Source: Caproicibacter fermentans (GTDB taxonomy: Bacteria > Bacillota > Clostridia > Oscillospirales > Acutalibacteraceae). From it: a stretch of DNA of 64,000 nt. The notes beneath the pieces are model-generated. The model was not told where the DNA came from. It searched no databases and saw only the letters and a program-made list of their open reading frames with translations. Positions 1 through 8,423 of this stretch are shown piece by piece. Made by a program: the position numbers and the translations under genes. Position 1 is the first letter of the stretch, and each line of letters opens with the position of its first letter. The stretch is taken from positions 1 through 64,000 of the forward strand of contig NZ_VWXL01000108.1 of the NCBI RefSeq assembly GCF_009746625.1, read 5' to 3'.

Positions 1-93
1 TTAATGAAAAACGAGAACCGGCTGTATGCCATGTTCGCGTGCGCAAATCTCTATATGCTGGCAATGGCAGGTCGAAGTTTCAGTGAGACCTGA
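1..93 (+). mobile_element. Possible C-terminal tail of an IS5-type transposase (cut by window edge)
   Basis: Frame 1 is open from the window edge to a TGA at 91-93 and reads KNENRLYAMFACANLYML near its end. This resembles the closing helix of IS5/IS4-group DDE transposases, which often end in a KN-x-L-x-x-LFALANLY-type motif. The DDE residues would lie outside the window, so the family call rests only on this tail. The next 100 bases or so hold no convincing gene and probably include the element's non-coding end; I could not locate a terminal inverted repeat. Confidence 0.4.
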
Positions 94-239
94 CAAGGGA
101 GAAGTGCGCCCATTTCCGCAAAAGTGGGGATGAATCCAGTAATGTGGGCATCGAAATCCGGCACTAACAACCGGTCTGCAGCGTTCCCTTGCTCTCACTT
201 GGCTTAAATCTCTGTTTACGCCATTTGTTCAGAGGTTCC

Positions 240-1205
240 TTAAATATGATTAATCGGGTAATGAACCGGCTCGTCGTTCATGAAGCGGACGGTTTCTTCT
301 GCACATTTTCGGTTTAACTCTTCCGCGGACTCTTTGGAATACCAACCCATATGCGGGGTTACCACTACGTTGGAAAATTCAAAGATCGGGCTGCCTTTGG
401 AGAGCGGCTCATGCGCAACTACATCCAAGCCGGCGCCTGCAAGCTTTCCGGACGACAGTGCCTGTACCAAAGCCTGCTCGTCAACAAGACCACCGCGAGC
501 AACATTAATGAAGTATGAACCTTCCTTCATTTTTGCAAACGCGGCGTCATTCATCATTTCTTTTGACTGTTCCGTTAGGGCACAGTGAAGTGAAAGGATA
601 TCCGCCTGCGCAAGCACTTCATCCATGGACTTATATCCTATGAAGTCCGGGAAACTGTATCCATCCTGTCCGTACTTGACATCATAAGCAATGACTTTGC
701 AGCCCAGCGTATGGACTCTTTTCGCAAAGGCGACACCGATTCTTCCGGTTCCGATAATACCGACCGTACTGCAGGCAAGCCGCTTGACAGGAATAGCCTC
801 CTGATAATCCCAGATTCCTTTTCTGGTCATGTTGCCGATCATATGAATCTTGCGTACAAGTGAAAGCATCAGTGCGAGCGCCTGATCTGCCACTTCATTT
901 GTCCCGTAATCCGGAACGTTGCAAACCTGCACACCGTATTTCGTCGCGATCGGAACATCGACATTGTCCACACCAACGCCATAACGCACAATCATCTTCA
1001 AAGTGGGAATCGCTTTGAAAACAGTCTCGTTCATGGGTGCGTACTGATTGAGAAAACATACGGCTCCCTGACACTGATCAATGACTTCCTGCTCTGTTTT
1101 GCAATGCAGCCACTTAAAATCGAATCCGGATTTTTTAAAAACATCACGTTCCGTTTCAACATCTTTATGGTCACAGTCACAAATGATAATCTTTGGATTT
1201 TCCAT
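240..1205 (-). CDS. D-2-hydroxyacid dehydrogenase, NAD-dependent (phosphoglycerate dehydrogenase-like)
   Basis: A 321-residue cytosolic oxidoreductase of the D-isomer 2-hydroxyacid dehydrogenase family, which interconverts 2-hydroxy and 2-oxo acids. The Rossmann motif GIIGTGRIG lies near residue 145. The catalytic triad is visible as Arg in NVARGGLVDE, Glu in VVAHEPL and His in VTPHMGW. I start at the ATG of MENPKIII, nine bases after AAAGGA, rather than the TTG three codons upstream. No ACT domain follows, so it is not the long form of SerA. It lies 43 bases downstream of a TRAP transporter on the same strand, which suggests it oxidises or reduces the imported acid; the substrate cannot be read from sequence. 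Confidence 0.88.
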   Translation of the reverse strand: MENPKIIICDCDHKDVETERDVFKKSGFDFKWLHCKTEQEVIDQCQGAVCFLNQYAPMNETVFKAIPTLKMIVRYGVGVDNVDVPIATKYGVQVCNVPDYGTNEVADQALALMLSLVRKIHMIGNMTRKGIWDYQEAIPVKRLACSTVGIIGTGRIGVAFAKRVHTLGCKVIAYDVKYGQDGYSFPDFIGYKSMDEVLAQADILSLHCALTEQSKEMMNDAAFAKMKEGSYFINVARGGLVDEQALVQALSSGKLAGAGLDVVAHEPLSKGSPIFEFSNVVVTPHMGWYSKESAEELNRKCAEETVRFMNDEPVHYPINHI

Positions 1206-1248
1206 AGATAGCAATCCTTTCTTTGTTTCAAAAAATCCGTCGCGGATA

Positions 1249-2559
1249 TTAAACGGTTACCAGGCCCAGCATCTTCGGAATCCACAAACTTAAATCCGGA
1301 ATAAATGTTACCATCAACAGCGTAATAAGTACAACGAAGAAAAATGGCAACAGCGTTTTAATAACACTTTCGATTTTGACATCGGCAATTTTGCATCCGG
1401 TGAATAGGATCGCGCCGACCGGAGGTGTAATTGTGCCAACACAAAGGTTCATCACGATCATCAGGCCAAACTGCACCGGGTGCATTCCGAAGCTCTGGCA
1501 GATCGGCAAAAAAATCGGGGTGAAAATCAGTACGGCCGGAGTCGGATCCATAAATGTTCCGACAATCAGCAAAATGACGTTCATAATGAGCAAGATCGGA
1601 ACAAAGTTATGGCTTACGCTCAGCAGACTGCTCGCAATCAGCTGCGGGATTTTTGTAAAGGACATAACCCATGACATTATGGAGGAGACGCATACCATGA
1701 ATTCAACGATAGCAGTTGTTTTAACTGATTCCAATAAAATTCTGGGCAAGTCTTTCACTTTAATGGTGCGATAAATAAAACTAAGCACCAAAGAATAAAC
1801 CACTGCGATCGCGGAGCCTTCCGTCGCAGTGAAAACACCGCCCAGAATACCACCGATGACAATAACAATCAGTAAAAGGCTTGGAATTCCGTCTAAAAAT
1901 GTTTTTAATGCTTCTTTTACAGAATATCTTTCTGTATTAACATAGCCGCGTTTTTTTGCCATAAAGGCCACAAGGATCATGCAGCCGATACCCCATAAAA
2001 CACCCGGAATATAACCCGCCATAAATAGGGCGGCAATTGACACGGAACCGGCGACTGTTGAATAAACAATCATCAAGTTGCTGGGGGGAATCATCATGCC
2101 GGTCGGGCCGGAAGCGATATTTACGGCCGCCGAAAACTCCTTGGTATAGCCTTCTTTTTCCTCGAGCGGTTCTAGAATGCCGCCCATAGCCGCTGCAGCG
2201 GCAACACCGGAACCTGAAATGGCACCGAAAAGCATGTTTGCGACAATGTTGGTTTGAGCTAAACATCCGGGTAAACGATGGGCAAGAATCTTTGCGCAGC
2301 CGATTAGCCTTTTCGCAATGCCGCCGTTATTCATAATATTTCCTGCCAGAATAAAAAACGGAATAGCAAGCAGCGCAAAAGAATTTGCGCCTGTAAAAAC
2401 GCGCTGCGCGGAAGTAATCATAGACTGATGAAATGGAAGGATCGCCAGCATTGCCAATGTGGAACTGGCTCCGATGCTGATTGCAATCGGCATGCCGAGA
2501 GCCAGAGTAATGACAATGCCAATCACCATGATCAGACCGGCAATAGCAGCAGTATTCAT
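1249..2559 (-). CDS. dctM: TRAP transporter large permease subunit
   Basis: A 436-residue, very hydrophobic protein of the DctM/SiaM family, the ion-coupled translocating subunit of a tripartite ATP-independent periplasmic-type transporter. Family motifs are present, including GAISGSGVAAAAAMGGI near residue 115 and PPSNLMIVYS near 160. Length is typical for the family. The ATG has GGAGGA six bases upstream and starts 15 bases after the small permease, so the two are translated together. The solute is expected to be a carboxylate or sugar acid, but DctM does not reveal which. Confidence 0.93.
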   Translation of the reverse strand: MNTAAIAGLIMVIGIVITLALGMPIAISIGASSTLAMLAILPFHQSMITSAQRVFTGANSFALLAIPFFILAGNIMNNGGIAKRLIGCAKILAHRLPGCLAQTNIVANMLFGAISGSGVAAAAAMGGILEPLEEKEGYTKEFSAAVNIASGPTGMMIPPSNLMIVYSTVAGSVSIAALFMAGYIPGVLWGIGCMILVAFMAKKRGYVNTERYSVKEALKTFLDGIPSLLLIVIVIGGILGGVFTATEGSAIAVVYSLVLSFIYRTIKVKDLPRILLESVKTTAIVEFMVCVSSIMSWVMSFTKIPQLIASSLLSVSHNFVPILLIMNVILLIVGTFMDPTPAVLIFTPIFLPICQSFGMHPVQFGLMIVMNLCVGTITPPVGAILFTGCKIADVKIESVIKTLLPFFFVVLITLLMVTFIPDLSLWIPKMLGLVTV

Positions 2560-2574
2560 ACGTAGTCCTCCTAC

Positions 2575-3081
2575 TTAGCGAGACTCGACTTCAGCGGATG
2601 GCGCACGATACTGATGCACCAAGCTGATGACGTTATAAATGACGTAAAATAAAATAATAATACCGCAGAAAGGAATTGCGGAATAAATCCAGCCTACCGG
2701 AATCTGCAAGGCAGCATCCAACGTAGTCATCTGCTTCATAGCACCGCCATAACCGCCTACAATCATAACGGTCCAGGCAAAGGCAGCTATGACAATCTCC
2801 GTTAAAATTTCCACAGCAAGACGCGGAGCTCCGGACATTTTATCCTTTAGAATGGTAATGGCCAAATGCTCCCGAAGCCCGAACACATAGGCACTGCCGA
2901 ACATAACGAGCCATACGAACAGATTTTGCGCAAGGATTTCGGAAAAAGCACTGGGTTTATTGAAAAAATAACGTGTAATAACCTGATAAGTTACCAGAAC
3001 GGTCATGAAGGCAAGAATGATAACGCAGCACCATTCCATTACCTTATCCACAACTTTTTTAATTGAAATTAGCGTGTTCAT
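2575..3081 (-). CDS. dctQ: TRAP transporter small permease subunit
   Basis: A 168-residue DctQ-family membrane protein with about four predicted transmembrane segments and the usual amphipathic N-terminus. It partners DctM and helps recruit the solute-binding protein. I start at MNTLISIKK because AAGGAGG lies nine bases before that ATG; an upstream in-frame start would overlap the ribosome site. It sits between the binding-protein gene and dctM, the standard dctPQM order. The intergenic space upstream carries a strong 16-bp hairpin, described separately. Confidence 0.92.
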   Translation of the reverse strand: MNTLISIKKVVDKVMEWCCVIILAFMTVLVTYQVITRYFFNKPSAFSEILAQNLFVWLVMFGSAYVFGLREHLAITILKDKMSGAPRLAVEILTEIVIAAFAWTVMIVGGYGGAMKQMTTLDAALQIPVGWIYSAIPFCGIIILFYVIYNVISLVHQYRAPSAEVESR

Positions 3082-3113
3082 AGAAGGGAGCCTCCTTATG
3101 GTCACGGGTTTGC

Positions 3114-3149
3114 CCGAGAAGGCCTGCGGAAAACCGCAGGCCTTCTCGG
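3114..3149 (-). terminator. Intercistronic 16-bp hairpin between dctP and dctQ
   Basis: Two perfectly complementary 16-base arms flank an AAAA loop, located just after the dctP stop and before the dctQ ribosome site. No U-run follows in the direction of transcription, so it is more likely a 3'-end stabilising or attenuating stem than a full terminator. Such stems are commonly used to keep binding-protein mRNA more abundant than permease mRNA. Confidence 0.75.
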
Positions 3150-3167
3150 CTTCAATCCCAAATTACC

Positions 3168-4235
3168 TTATTTAATTTTTTGGATCTCTGCATAAATTTT
3201 TTTGGTCATGTCGCTGCGGTTGGCAGTTTTGTCAATTAAAGGCTTCATTGCTGTTTTGAACGGAGTAATATCAACATCAAAGAATTTTGCTCCGCCCGCT
3301 TCAGCTTCCTTCTTGCATTTTGCTGTTTCTTCATCTGCCATGGAGAACATGCTTTCAATAGATTCGTTTGAAAGTTTCTTCATTGCGGCGTGGTCAGAGT
3401 TGCTCATTTTTTTCAGAACATCGCTGTTGATGACGAGCAGGTCCGGAATCATCAAATGATTTGTAAAAGAATAATATGGAGCAACTTCGTAATGTTTCAA
3501 TTCAGTATAGGTAATAATATTATTCTCACCGCCGTTGATGGTATGAGCCTGAATCGCCGAGTAGACGTCGCCCTGGCTCATTGCGGTGCCAACTCCTCCC
3601 ATCAGATTCAGCATCTGAACCATAGTGTCGGACTGCATTACGCGAATTTTCTCACCGGACAAATCTGCCGGAATCTTAATCTGCTTGTCCGTATAAATGG
3701 AACGGGGGCCAAGGCTGTAAGCAGCCAAAACATCAAATCCCGATTTTTCCGTAGTTGCAAACAGATCGTCCAAAGCACCGGACTCAAACAATTTTTTCTG
3801 TTGATCTTGAGTATCAAACATGTAAGGGCACCCAATTACACCAAAATCGGAGTTAACATTCTCAGCCAAAGAATTTGCAATAATTGCCATCTCAATGGCG
3901 CCGTTTTCAACGAGTTCAAGAGAATCTTTCTGAGAACCAAGCAACTCATTGGGCGAAACTTCAATAGAATAACGCCCCTCGGTAGCGTCGTAAAGCTTGT
4001 CGCTCATTTCCTGAACGGCCTTGAATTCAGGATTGTCGTTTGACTGGTTGAAAGAACATTTTAAAACCGTTTTGCCAACCTTTCCGGAGCTGGTAGAACC
4101 TGCGGATGCGGTCGATGCCGTAGAAGCGACACCCGAACCTGCTGCAGAACTTGCAGGGGCACTGCTGCAGGCAGTGGCAGAAACCATCATAGCTCCCGCT
4201 AGCAACAGCGATAATACGGATTTTTTTCTAATCAT
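3168..4235 (-). CDS. dctP: TRAP transporter solute-binding lipoprotein
   Basis: A 355-residue extracytoplasmic binding protein of the DctP family. The N-terminus MIRKKSVLSLLL is followed by a lipobox with the lipidated Cys in SATACSS, then a Ser/Ala/Thr-rich linker of about 30 residues. The region around ARSIYTDKQI-like and KIRVMQSD (near residue 190) matches the conserved ligand-binding Arg stretch of DctP proteins. The ATG has GGAGGA seven bases upstream; the longer reading frame would put residues in front of the signal peptide. It is first in a dctP-dctQ-dctM-dehydrogenase operon and probably delivers a C4-C6 acid. Confidence 0.93.
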   Translation of the reverse strand: MIRKKSVLSLLLAGAMMVSATACSSAPASSAAGSGVASTASTASAGSTSSGKVGKTVLKCSFNQSNDNPEFKAVQEMSDKLYDATEGRYSIEVSPNELLGSQKDSLELVENGAIEMAIIANSLAENVNSDFGVIGCPYMFDTQDQQKKLFESGALDDLFATTEKSGFDVLAAYSLGPRSIYTDKQIKIPADLSGEKIRVMQSDTMVQMLNLMGGVGTAMSQGDVYSAIQAHTINGGENNIITYTELKHYEVAPYYSFTNHLMIPDLLVINSDVLKKMSNSDHAAMKKLSNESIESMFSMADEETAKCKKEAEAGGAKFFDVDITPFKTAMKPLIDKTANRSDMTKKIYAEIQKIK

Positions 4236-4640
4236 AACTTTTTCCTCCAATATAACTAAAATAATATGAGTCCAGCTGAAACCAGTCAGAAACAACAAAG
4301 GATAAAATGTGATGGGGAATAGCTGATAGTTTTTATAAACAGCAATAAAAATATAGTTATTTTACTAGTTAACCGTTATACGAAATCGGTAAATAAAAAG
4401 CCCGAAAAAAAAGCCTGATTTATTCAGGTTATATTTTTTACATTTTGCTAACTAAAATTTATCCAACCTCGAACGCAAATTTATCCTACCTCATCATTTT
4501 GGATTTGTCAATCGTTTTTAAACATATTGCCCTAATTTTAGTATTATTTACAATAAAATAAAACGTAATTGTCTATTAAGGAGATTTTTATTTTCCAAAT
4601 CATCAAACGTAAAACTGCAATTTTTTATAATTTATAACGA
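4236..4640. other. AT-rich intergenic region upstream of dctP
   Basis: About 400 bases with no convincing gene. It must contain the dctP promoter on the minus strand, but I do not see a good -35/-10 pair. A direct repeat of TAGTTA near 4353-4370 could be an operator half-site pair. A short stem (CCTGA/TCAGG, 4414-4428) is followed on the minus strand by eight T residues and may terminate the decayed regulator gene to its right. Confidence 0.5.
4404..4428 (-). terminator. Weak intrinsic terminator after the broken regulator gene
   Basis: On the minus strand a 5-bp stem with a 5-base loop is followed by CTTTTTTTT. The stem is short, so efficiency is doubtful. Its position just downstream of the GntR/FCD remnant suggests that gene was once a separate transcription unit. 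Confidence 0.4.
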
Positions 4641-4736
4641 AATTAAGTCTGTCTGCTATGGTCTTCCTGTTTTCTGAAAGGTGACAGATCATAGCAAACT
4701 TTGCTCCCTGTGGATATGTTGCCGAATTGCAGTGAC

Positions 4737-5015
4737 TTACCGTTGATGAAAGCGAAATGTATTCTCGCGCAATATTAATTTTTTAACCTTTTCGCACTGT
4801 AAACCTATTCGGTGAATGTCTTCCTCAGTTGCCCGGACTGCCGCAATAGATGCAACTTCAGGTTCAATGATCAAACGAACCTCCAAAAGGTGCAAGGCAA
4901 GGTTTTTGTCTTTTTGGCAAACATGAATCCGCGCGGATCCGACGGAACACCCAGACCTTTGGGCGACAAACAAGAAAGCATAACATAAATCAAGCTCCGC
5001 ATATAAATATGACAC
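4737..5015 (-). pseudogene. Remnant of a GntR/FadR-type regulator (FCD domain fragment)
   Basis: The open frame contains LLEVRLIIEPEVASIAAVRA followed by TEEDIHRIG, which matches the start of the FCD effector domain of FadR-subfamily GntR regulators. The winged-helix DNA-binding domain is missing: the region where it should be is out of frame and runs into the cwlD start on the other strand. The frame then stops early at HQR, where an intact FCD would continue for roughly 100 more residues. Both ends are therefore lost. GntR/FCD regulators commonly control sugar-acid and TRAP operons, so this was probably the regulator of the adjacent dctPQM genes. Confidence 0.55.
4978..5006 (+). promoter_or_regulatory. 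Candidate sigma-E/sigma-G-type promoter for cwlD
   Basis: GCATA at 4978-4982, a 17-base spacer, then CATATAA at 5000-5006. The upstream box matches the forespore sigma-G -35 pattern and the downstream box differs at one position from CATNNTA. cwlD is a sporulation gene in Bacillus, which makes the match plausible. It lies about 20 bases before the start codon. Confidence 0.4.
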
Positions 5016-5027
5016 GGGGTGATCATT

Positions 5028-5774
5028 TTGAGCAAATTAAAGAATAATTTCTGGAGTAATACCATCCCTGTGTTTGTATTAATTATTTGCTGCATTGCAT
5101 TTTTAATGCTATCGTTTCTCTCCTATCGCCGAATCGACCAAATCGCCTCTACGCTTGAAAGCAGCCAGGCGCCGAAGACCGTGGTAATTGACGCGGGCCA
5201 CGGCGGGGAAGACGGAGGAGCCTCCGGCAGTTCCGGAATCCCTGAAAAAGAGATTAACCTGTCAATTTCAAAGGATCTGGAGCAGCTTCTAACCGTTTCA
5301 GGTTATCATGTTGTTATGACTCGAACAAGCGATACCTCGATCGGTGACAATACTCTCGGAACCATCCGTGAGAGAAAAGTAAGCGATATGCATGAAAGGT
5401 TAAAAATTCTGCAAAAGCAGGGAAACTGTATTTTTATCAGCATTCACCAAAACTATTTTACTCAAAGCCAATATAACGGCACCCAAATTTTCTATTCAAA
5501 GAATAATGCGGAAAGCAAGCCCCTTGCGGAAGATCTTCGTGCCAAAGTAATGGAATTATTGCAGAAAGATAACAAAAGACAGGCAAAACCGGCAACAAGT
5601 TCCATTTTTTTGTTATGGGAGGCGAAAGTTCCCGCTGTTCTGGTCGAGTGCGGTTTTTTATCAAACGCGGAGGAAGAAACCAAGCTGAAGGATCCTGTTT
5701 ACCAGAAAAAAATCGCTTTTGCAATTTACAGCGGCTTTTTAGACTATTGTTCCGGGATTCGGCAACCTTCTTGA
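5028..5774 (+). CDS. cwlD: N-acetylmuramoyl-L-alanine amidase, CwlD-type
   Basis: A 248-residue amidase_3 protein with an N-terminal membrane anchor (residues ~10-33). The catalytic domain shows VVIDAGHGGEDGGASG (zinc His near residue 53), SIHQNYF (second zinc His) and VECGFLSN near the C-terminus (catalytic Glu). In Bacillus and Clostridium, CwlD removes peptide stems from cortex peptidoglycan so that muramic-delta-lactam can form, a requirement for germination. Start choice is uncertain: TTG at 5028 has GGGGTGA five bases upstream, whereas the GTG at 5019 has no ribosome site. Length and anchor fit CwlD better than larger autolysins. Confidence 0.87.
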   Translation: MSKLKNNFWSNTIPVFVLIICCIAFLMLSFLSYRRIDQIASTLESSQAPKTVVIDAGHGGEDGGASGSSGIPEKEINLSISKDLEQLLTVSGYHVVMTRTSDTSIGDNTLGTIRERKVSDMHERLKILQKQGNCIFISIHQNYFTQSQYNGTQIFYSKNNAESKPLAEDLRAKVMELLQKDNKRQAKPATSSIFLLWEAKVPAVLVECGFLSNAEEETKLKDPVYQKKIAFAIYSGFLDYCSGIRQPS

Positions 5775-5834
5775 ATTATCAGAAACAGTCGAATATAATG
5801 AATACAATAATATTAAAACGACAGGATGGGGAAG

Positions 5835-7208
5835 ATGGGCGGAAAAATCAAGAGTGTTTATGTTTGCTCGGAATGTGGTTTGGAATCTCCCAAATGGTAC
5901 GGAAAATGTCCCGGCTGCGGCCAATGGAATACAATGACCGAAGAGGTAGTGCAGCCCGTTACGAAAAAAGCGGTCGGTCAGAGCGGATTAAGGAGATCCC
6001 TTCCTCAGGCAGTCGCTCTTTGCGCGCTTTCCGCATCCGAAGAAGAAAGGTATCATACGGGAATGAGTGAACTGGACCGTGTGCTGGGGGGCGGAATCGT
6101 AAAGGGTTCGCTGATTCTAGTCGGCGGGGAACCGGGTATCGGGAAATCAACCATTCTTCTTCAAATTTGTCAGTATTTGGGGCAATCCCTGAAAATTCTT
6201 TATGTTTCAGGAGAAGAATCAGGGCGTCAGATCAAACTCCGCGCGGAACGGCTTGGGGTTACCTGTGAAAATCTTTACATATTGACCGAAACGGACATTC
6301 AGGCGATTATAGAACAGGTCCGTGAACAAAAACCGGACCTTGTCATGATCGATTCGATTCAAACAATGAATTTTACGGATTTAAATTCTTCCCCGGGAAG
6401 CGTAACACAGGTAAGAGAATGTACGAATGCAATTATGCGTGCGGCCAAAACACTGGAAATTCCGGTTATCATTGTCGGTCACGTCAACAAAGACGGAGCC
6501 ATCGCGGGGCCTAAGGTTCTGGAGCATATTGTCGACGCGGTTCTTTACTTTGAGGGTGATCGGCAAATGTCATACAGAATGCTTCGGGCGATTAAAAACC
6601 GTTACGGCTCCACAAATGAAATCGGTGTCTTCGAGATGGAGGAAGACGGGCTCCACCCGGTGGACAACCCGTCAAAAGCAATGCTGTCAGGCCGGCCTAG
6701 TCATGTTTCCGGCACCTGTGTCACCTGCGTGATGGAAGGGTCGCGGCCGATCTTAGCTGAAATTCAGGGATTAGCGACAACTTCCGGTTATGGAACCCCC
6801 CGCCGTATGGCTACCGGCTTTGACTATAACCGAATGTCTCTCCTGCTTGCAGTCCTTGAAAAACGGGCCGGATACTATTTTTCGAATCTTGACGCTTATG
6901 TAAACGTCGTGGGAGGATTAAGATTGGATGAACCGGCCTGCGATCTTGCAGTCGCGCTTGCTCTTGTTTCAAGCCTGAAAAATAAGCCGCTCAACGATTC
7001 CGCAATCGTATTCGGCGAAATTGGACTTGCGGGCGAATTACGTTCCGTTACGCATAGCGACGCCCGCATCAGTGAAGCAAAACGCCTGGGATTTGAATCC
7101 TGCATTCTTCCATATCACAGTCTGAACAGAATCCGTAACAAATGGAGCGGAATCCAGCTGATTGGCGTCAAAAATGTGAGGGAGGCGTTTGAGGCCGCGA
7201 TTGAATGA
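5835..7208 (+). CDS. radA: DNA repair protein RadA
   Basis: A 457-residue RadA/Sms protein, the branch-migration helicase acting with RecA in recombinational repair. In order: a four-Cys zinc finger (YVCSECG and CPGCGQW) at the N-terminus, Walker A GGEPGIGKST near residue 100, the RadA-specific KNRYGSTNE motif near 255, and a C-terminal Lon-protease-like domain (DEPACDLAVALALVSS). The ATG at 5835 is preferred over 5826 because AGGA is eight bases before it. It runs downstream of cwlD with a 60-base gap. Its last 41 bases overlap the small Cys-rich gene on the opposite strand. Confidence 0.96.
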   Translation: MGGKIKSVYVCSECGLESPKWYGKCPGCGQWNTMTEEVVQPVTKKAVGQSGLRRSLPQAVALCALSASEEERYHTGMSELDRVLGGGIVKGSLILVGGEPGIGKSTILLQICQYLGQSLKILYVSGEESGRQIKLRAERLGVTCENLYILTETDIQAIIEQVREQKPDLVMIDSIQTMNFTDLNSSPGSVTQVRECTNAIMRAAKTLEIPVIIVGHVNKDGAIAGPKVLEHIVDAVLYFEGDRQMSYRMLRAIKNRYGSTNEIGVFEMEEDGLHPVDNPSKAMLSGRPSHVSGTCVTCVMEGSRPILAEIQGLATTSGYGTPRRMATGFDYNRMSLLLAVLEKRAGYYFSNLDAYVNVVGGLRLDEPACDLAVALALVSSLKNKPLNDSAIVFGEIGLAGELRSVTHSDARISEAKRLGFESCILPYHSLNRIRNKWSGIQLIGVKNVREAFEAAIE

Positions 7209-7350
7209 TATCGTCCGGAGAGCGGGGAGTCACTTTGATACAGTGCACGCACCCGTCGCCGGTGTAGTTTGTGATGGCTGATGGCGTTTCCAGGGTACAG
7301 TAACCGTCACGCTGATAGATGCAGTCTACATCACATTGAATGATGCTCAT
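7168..7350 (-). CDS. Conserved small Cys-rich protein
   Basis: A 60-residue protein with four cysteines in the spacing CDVDCIY...GYC...GCVHC. Similar tiny Cys proteins are common in Clostridia and are often misannotated as hydroxymyristoyl-ACP dehydratase; they have no such domain. GAGGTGA lies seven bases before the ATG, which supports real translation. The 3' end overlaps the radA 3' end tail-to-tail by 41 bases. A metal- or cluster-binding role is possible from the cysteines alone, but the function is unknown. Confidence 0.7.
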   Translation of the reverse strand: MSIIQCDVDCIYQRDGYCTLETPSAITNYTGDGCVHCIKVTPRSPDDIIQSRPQTPPSHF

Positions 7351-7469
7351 GAAAAATCACCTCAACAGTATTGTGTTGAGTTTAAAAAAATTTATTCAAG
7401 GCAACTTTTCTGCAGGACGTTATAATTTTCATCTCTCCTCACAAAATAACCTGAGATGGGGGAATGAAA

Positions 7470-8423
7470 ATGAAACGTTTTGTAATGCTTTTCGCTTTTA
7501 CGCTCATTGCTGCAGCTGCTATTTTTACAGCCGGCAATGTCATCAAAAATTCCATTTTGAAGATTGACGTAATCAAACTGGAACCGGAATCACAAGTCGA
7601 GTCTATTACCTGTACAGGAAAAGTGGAAGAGATCTCCGACGGAAACGTATATGCGCCGGCCAATTCCATTTCAAAAAAAATCTATGTGAAAACGGGCCAG
7701 CAGGTTGAAAAAGGGCAGGCCTTAATGGTGGTAACGGCAACCTCAGCAGCGGATTCAGCGTACGAAACGTATTCTCCCTACGTCTCCGACGAACAGATGA
7801 CTCAACAAAAAACGCAAACATTATTAGCTCCCGTCAGCGGTACGGTGGCTTCCATCTCTGTACCGGATACCGGCTATTATATTGATTCCACAAAGCCTGC
7901 GGTTACGATTCAAGACTCGTCTGCGCTGCAGGTCCGTTTGAGTGTGAACGAGTCACAGATTGCCGACATTAAAACGGGTCAGAAAGCGGAAATAAGCGGC
8001 GTTGGGTTTAAGAATTCCTGTTATTCCGGAACAGTAAAGGAAATATCGAGTGAAGCCAAGCAGATGCAGACTGCCTCCGGGCAGAATACCGTTGTTGAGG
8101 TTCTGGTCAGCGTAGACAATCCGAAAGAAGACATTAAACCCGGATTTACAGCAAAGGCAAAAATCATAACTTCCAATGATTCCTCCGTTCTGGTCGCGCC
8201 ATACAGCGCCGTTCAGGCTGATGATAACGGAAACGAATATGTGCTGTGTGTTTCCGGCGGCAGAACGGTAAAAACTCCCGTGAAAACCGGACGAGAATTT
8301 GACAGCGGCTTCGAAATCATATCCGGCGTTTCCAAAGGGGATTGTATTGTAACGGATGCGGAAAATCTTACGGAAGGCGAACATGTCGTACCCGTCATGA
8401 GCAAGGCGGTGAATGCGCCGTGA
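7470..8423 (+). CDS. Efflux RND/ABC-type periplasmic adaptor (HlyD/MacA family)
   Basis: A 317-residue membrane fusion protein anchored by an N-terminal hydrophobic segment. The two lipoyl half-motifs appear as SISKKIYVKTGQQVEKGQAL (near residue 70) and APVSGTVASISV (near 120), followed by a beta-barrel domain. The hairpin between them is very short, as in Firmicute MacA/YknX-like proteins that have no outer-membrane channel to reach. I prefer the ATG at 7470, six bases after GGGGGA. Its stop overlaps the GTG start of the FtsX-type permease (GTGA), so the two are translationally coupled. Confidence 0.85.
   Translation: MKRFVMLFAFTLIAAAAIFTAGNVIKNSILKIDVIKLEPESQVESITCTGKVEEISDGNVYAPANSISKKIYVKTGQQVEKGQALMVVTATSAADSAYETYSPYVSDEQMTQQKTQTLLAPVSGTVASISVPDTGYYIDSTKPAVTIQDSSALQVRLSVNESQIADIKTGQKAEISGVGFKNSCYSGTVKEISSEAKQMQTASGQNTVVEVLVSVDNPKEDIKPGFTAKAKIITSNDSSVLVAPYSAVQADDNGNEYVLCVSGGRTVKTPVKTGREFDSGFEIISGVSKGDCIVTDAENLTEGEHVVPVMSKAVNAP

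Noticed and set aside
1-198. 65-codon minus-strand frame at the left edge
   Set aside because: No similarity that I can recognise and no ribosome site; it is antisense to the transposase-like tail.
3390-4043. 217-codon plus-strand frame opposite dctP
   Set aside because: Shadow of a clear TRAP binding-protein gene.
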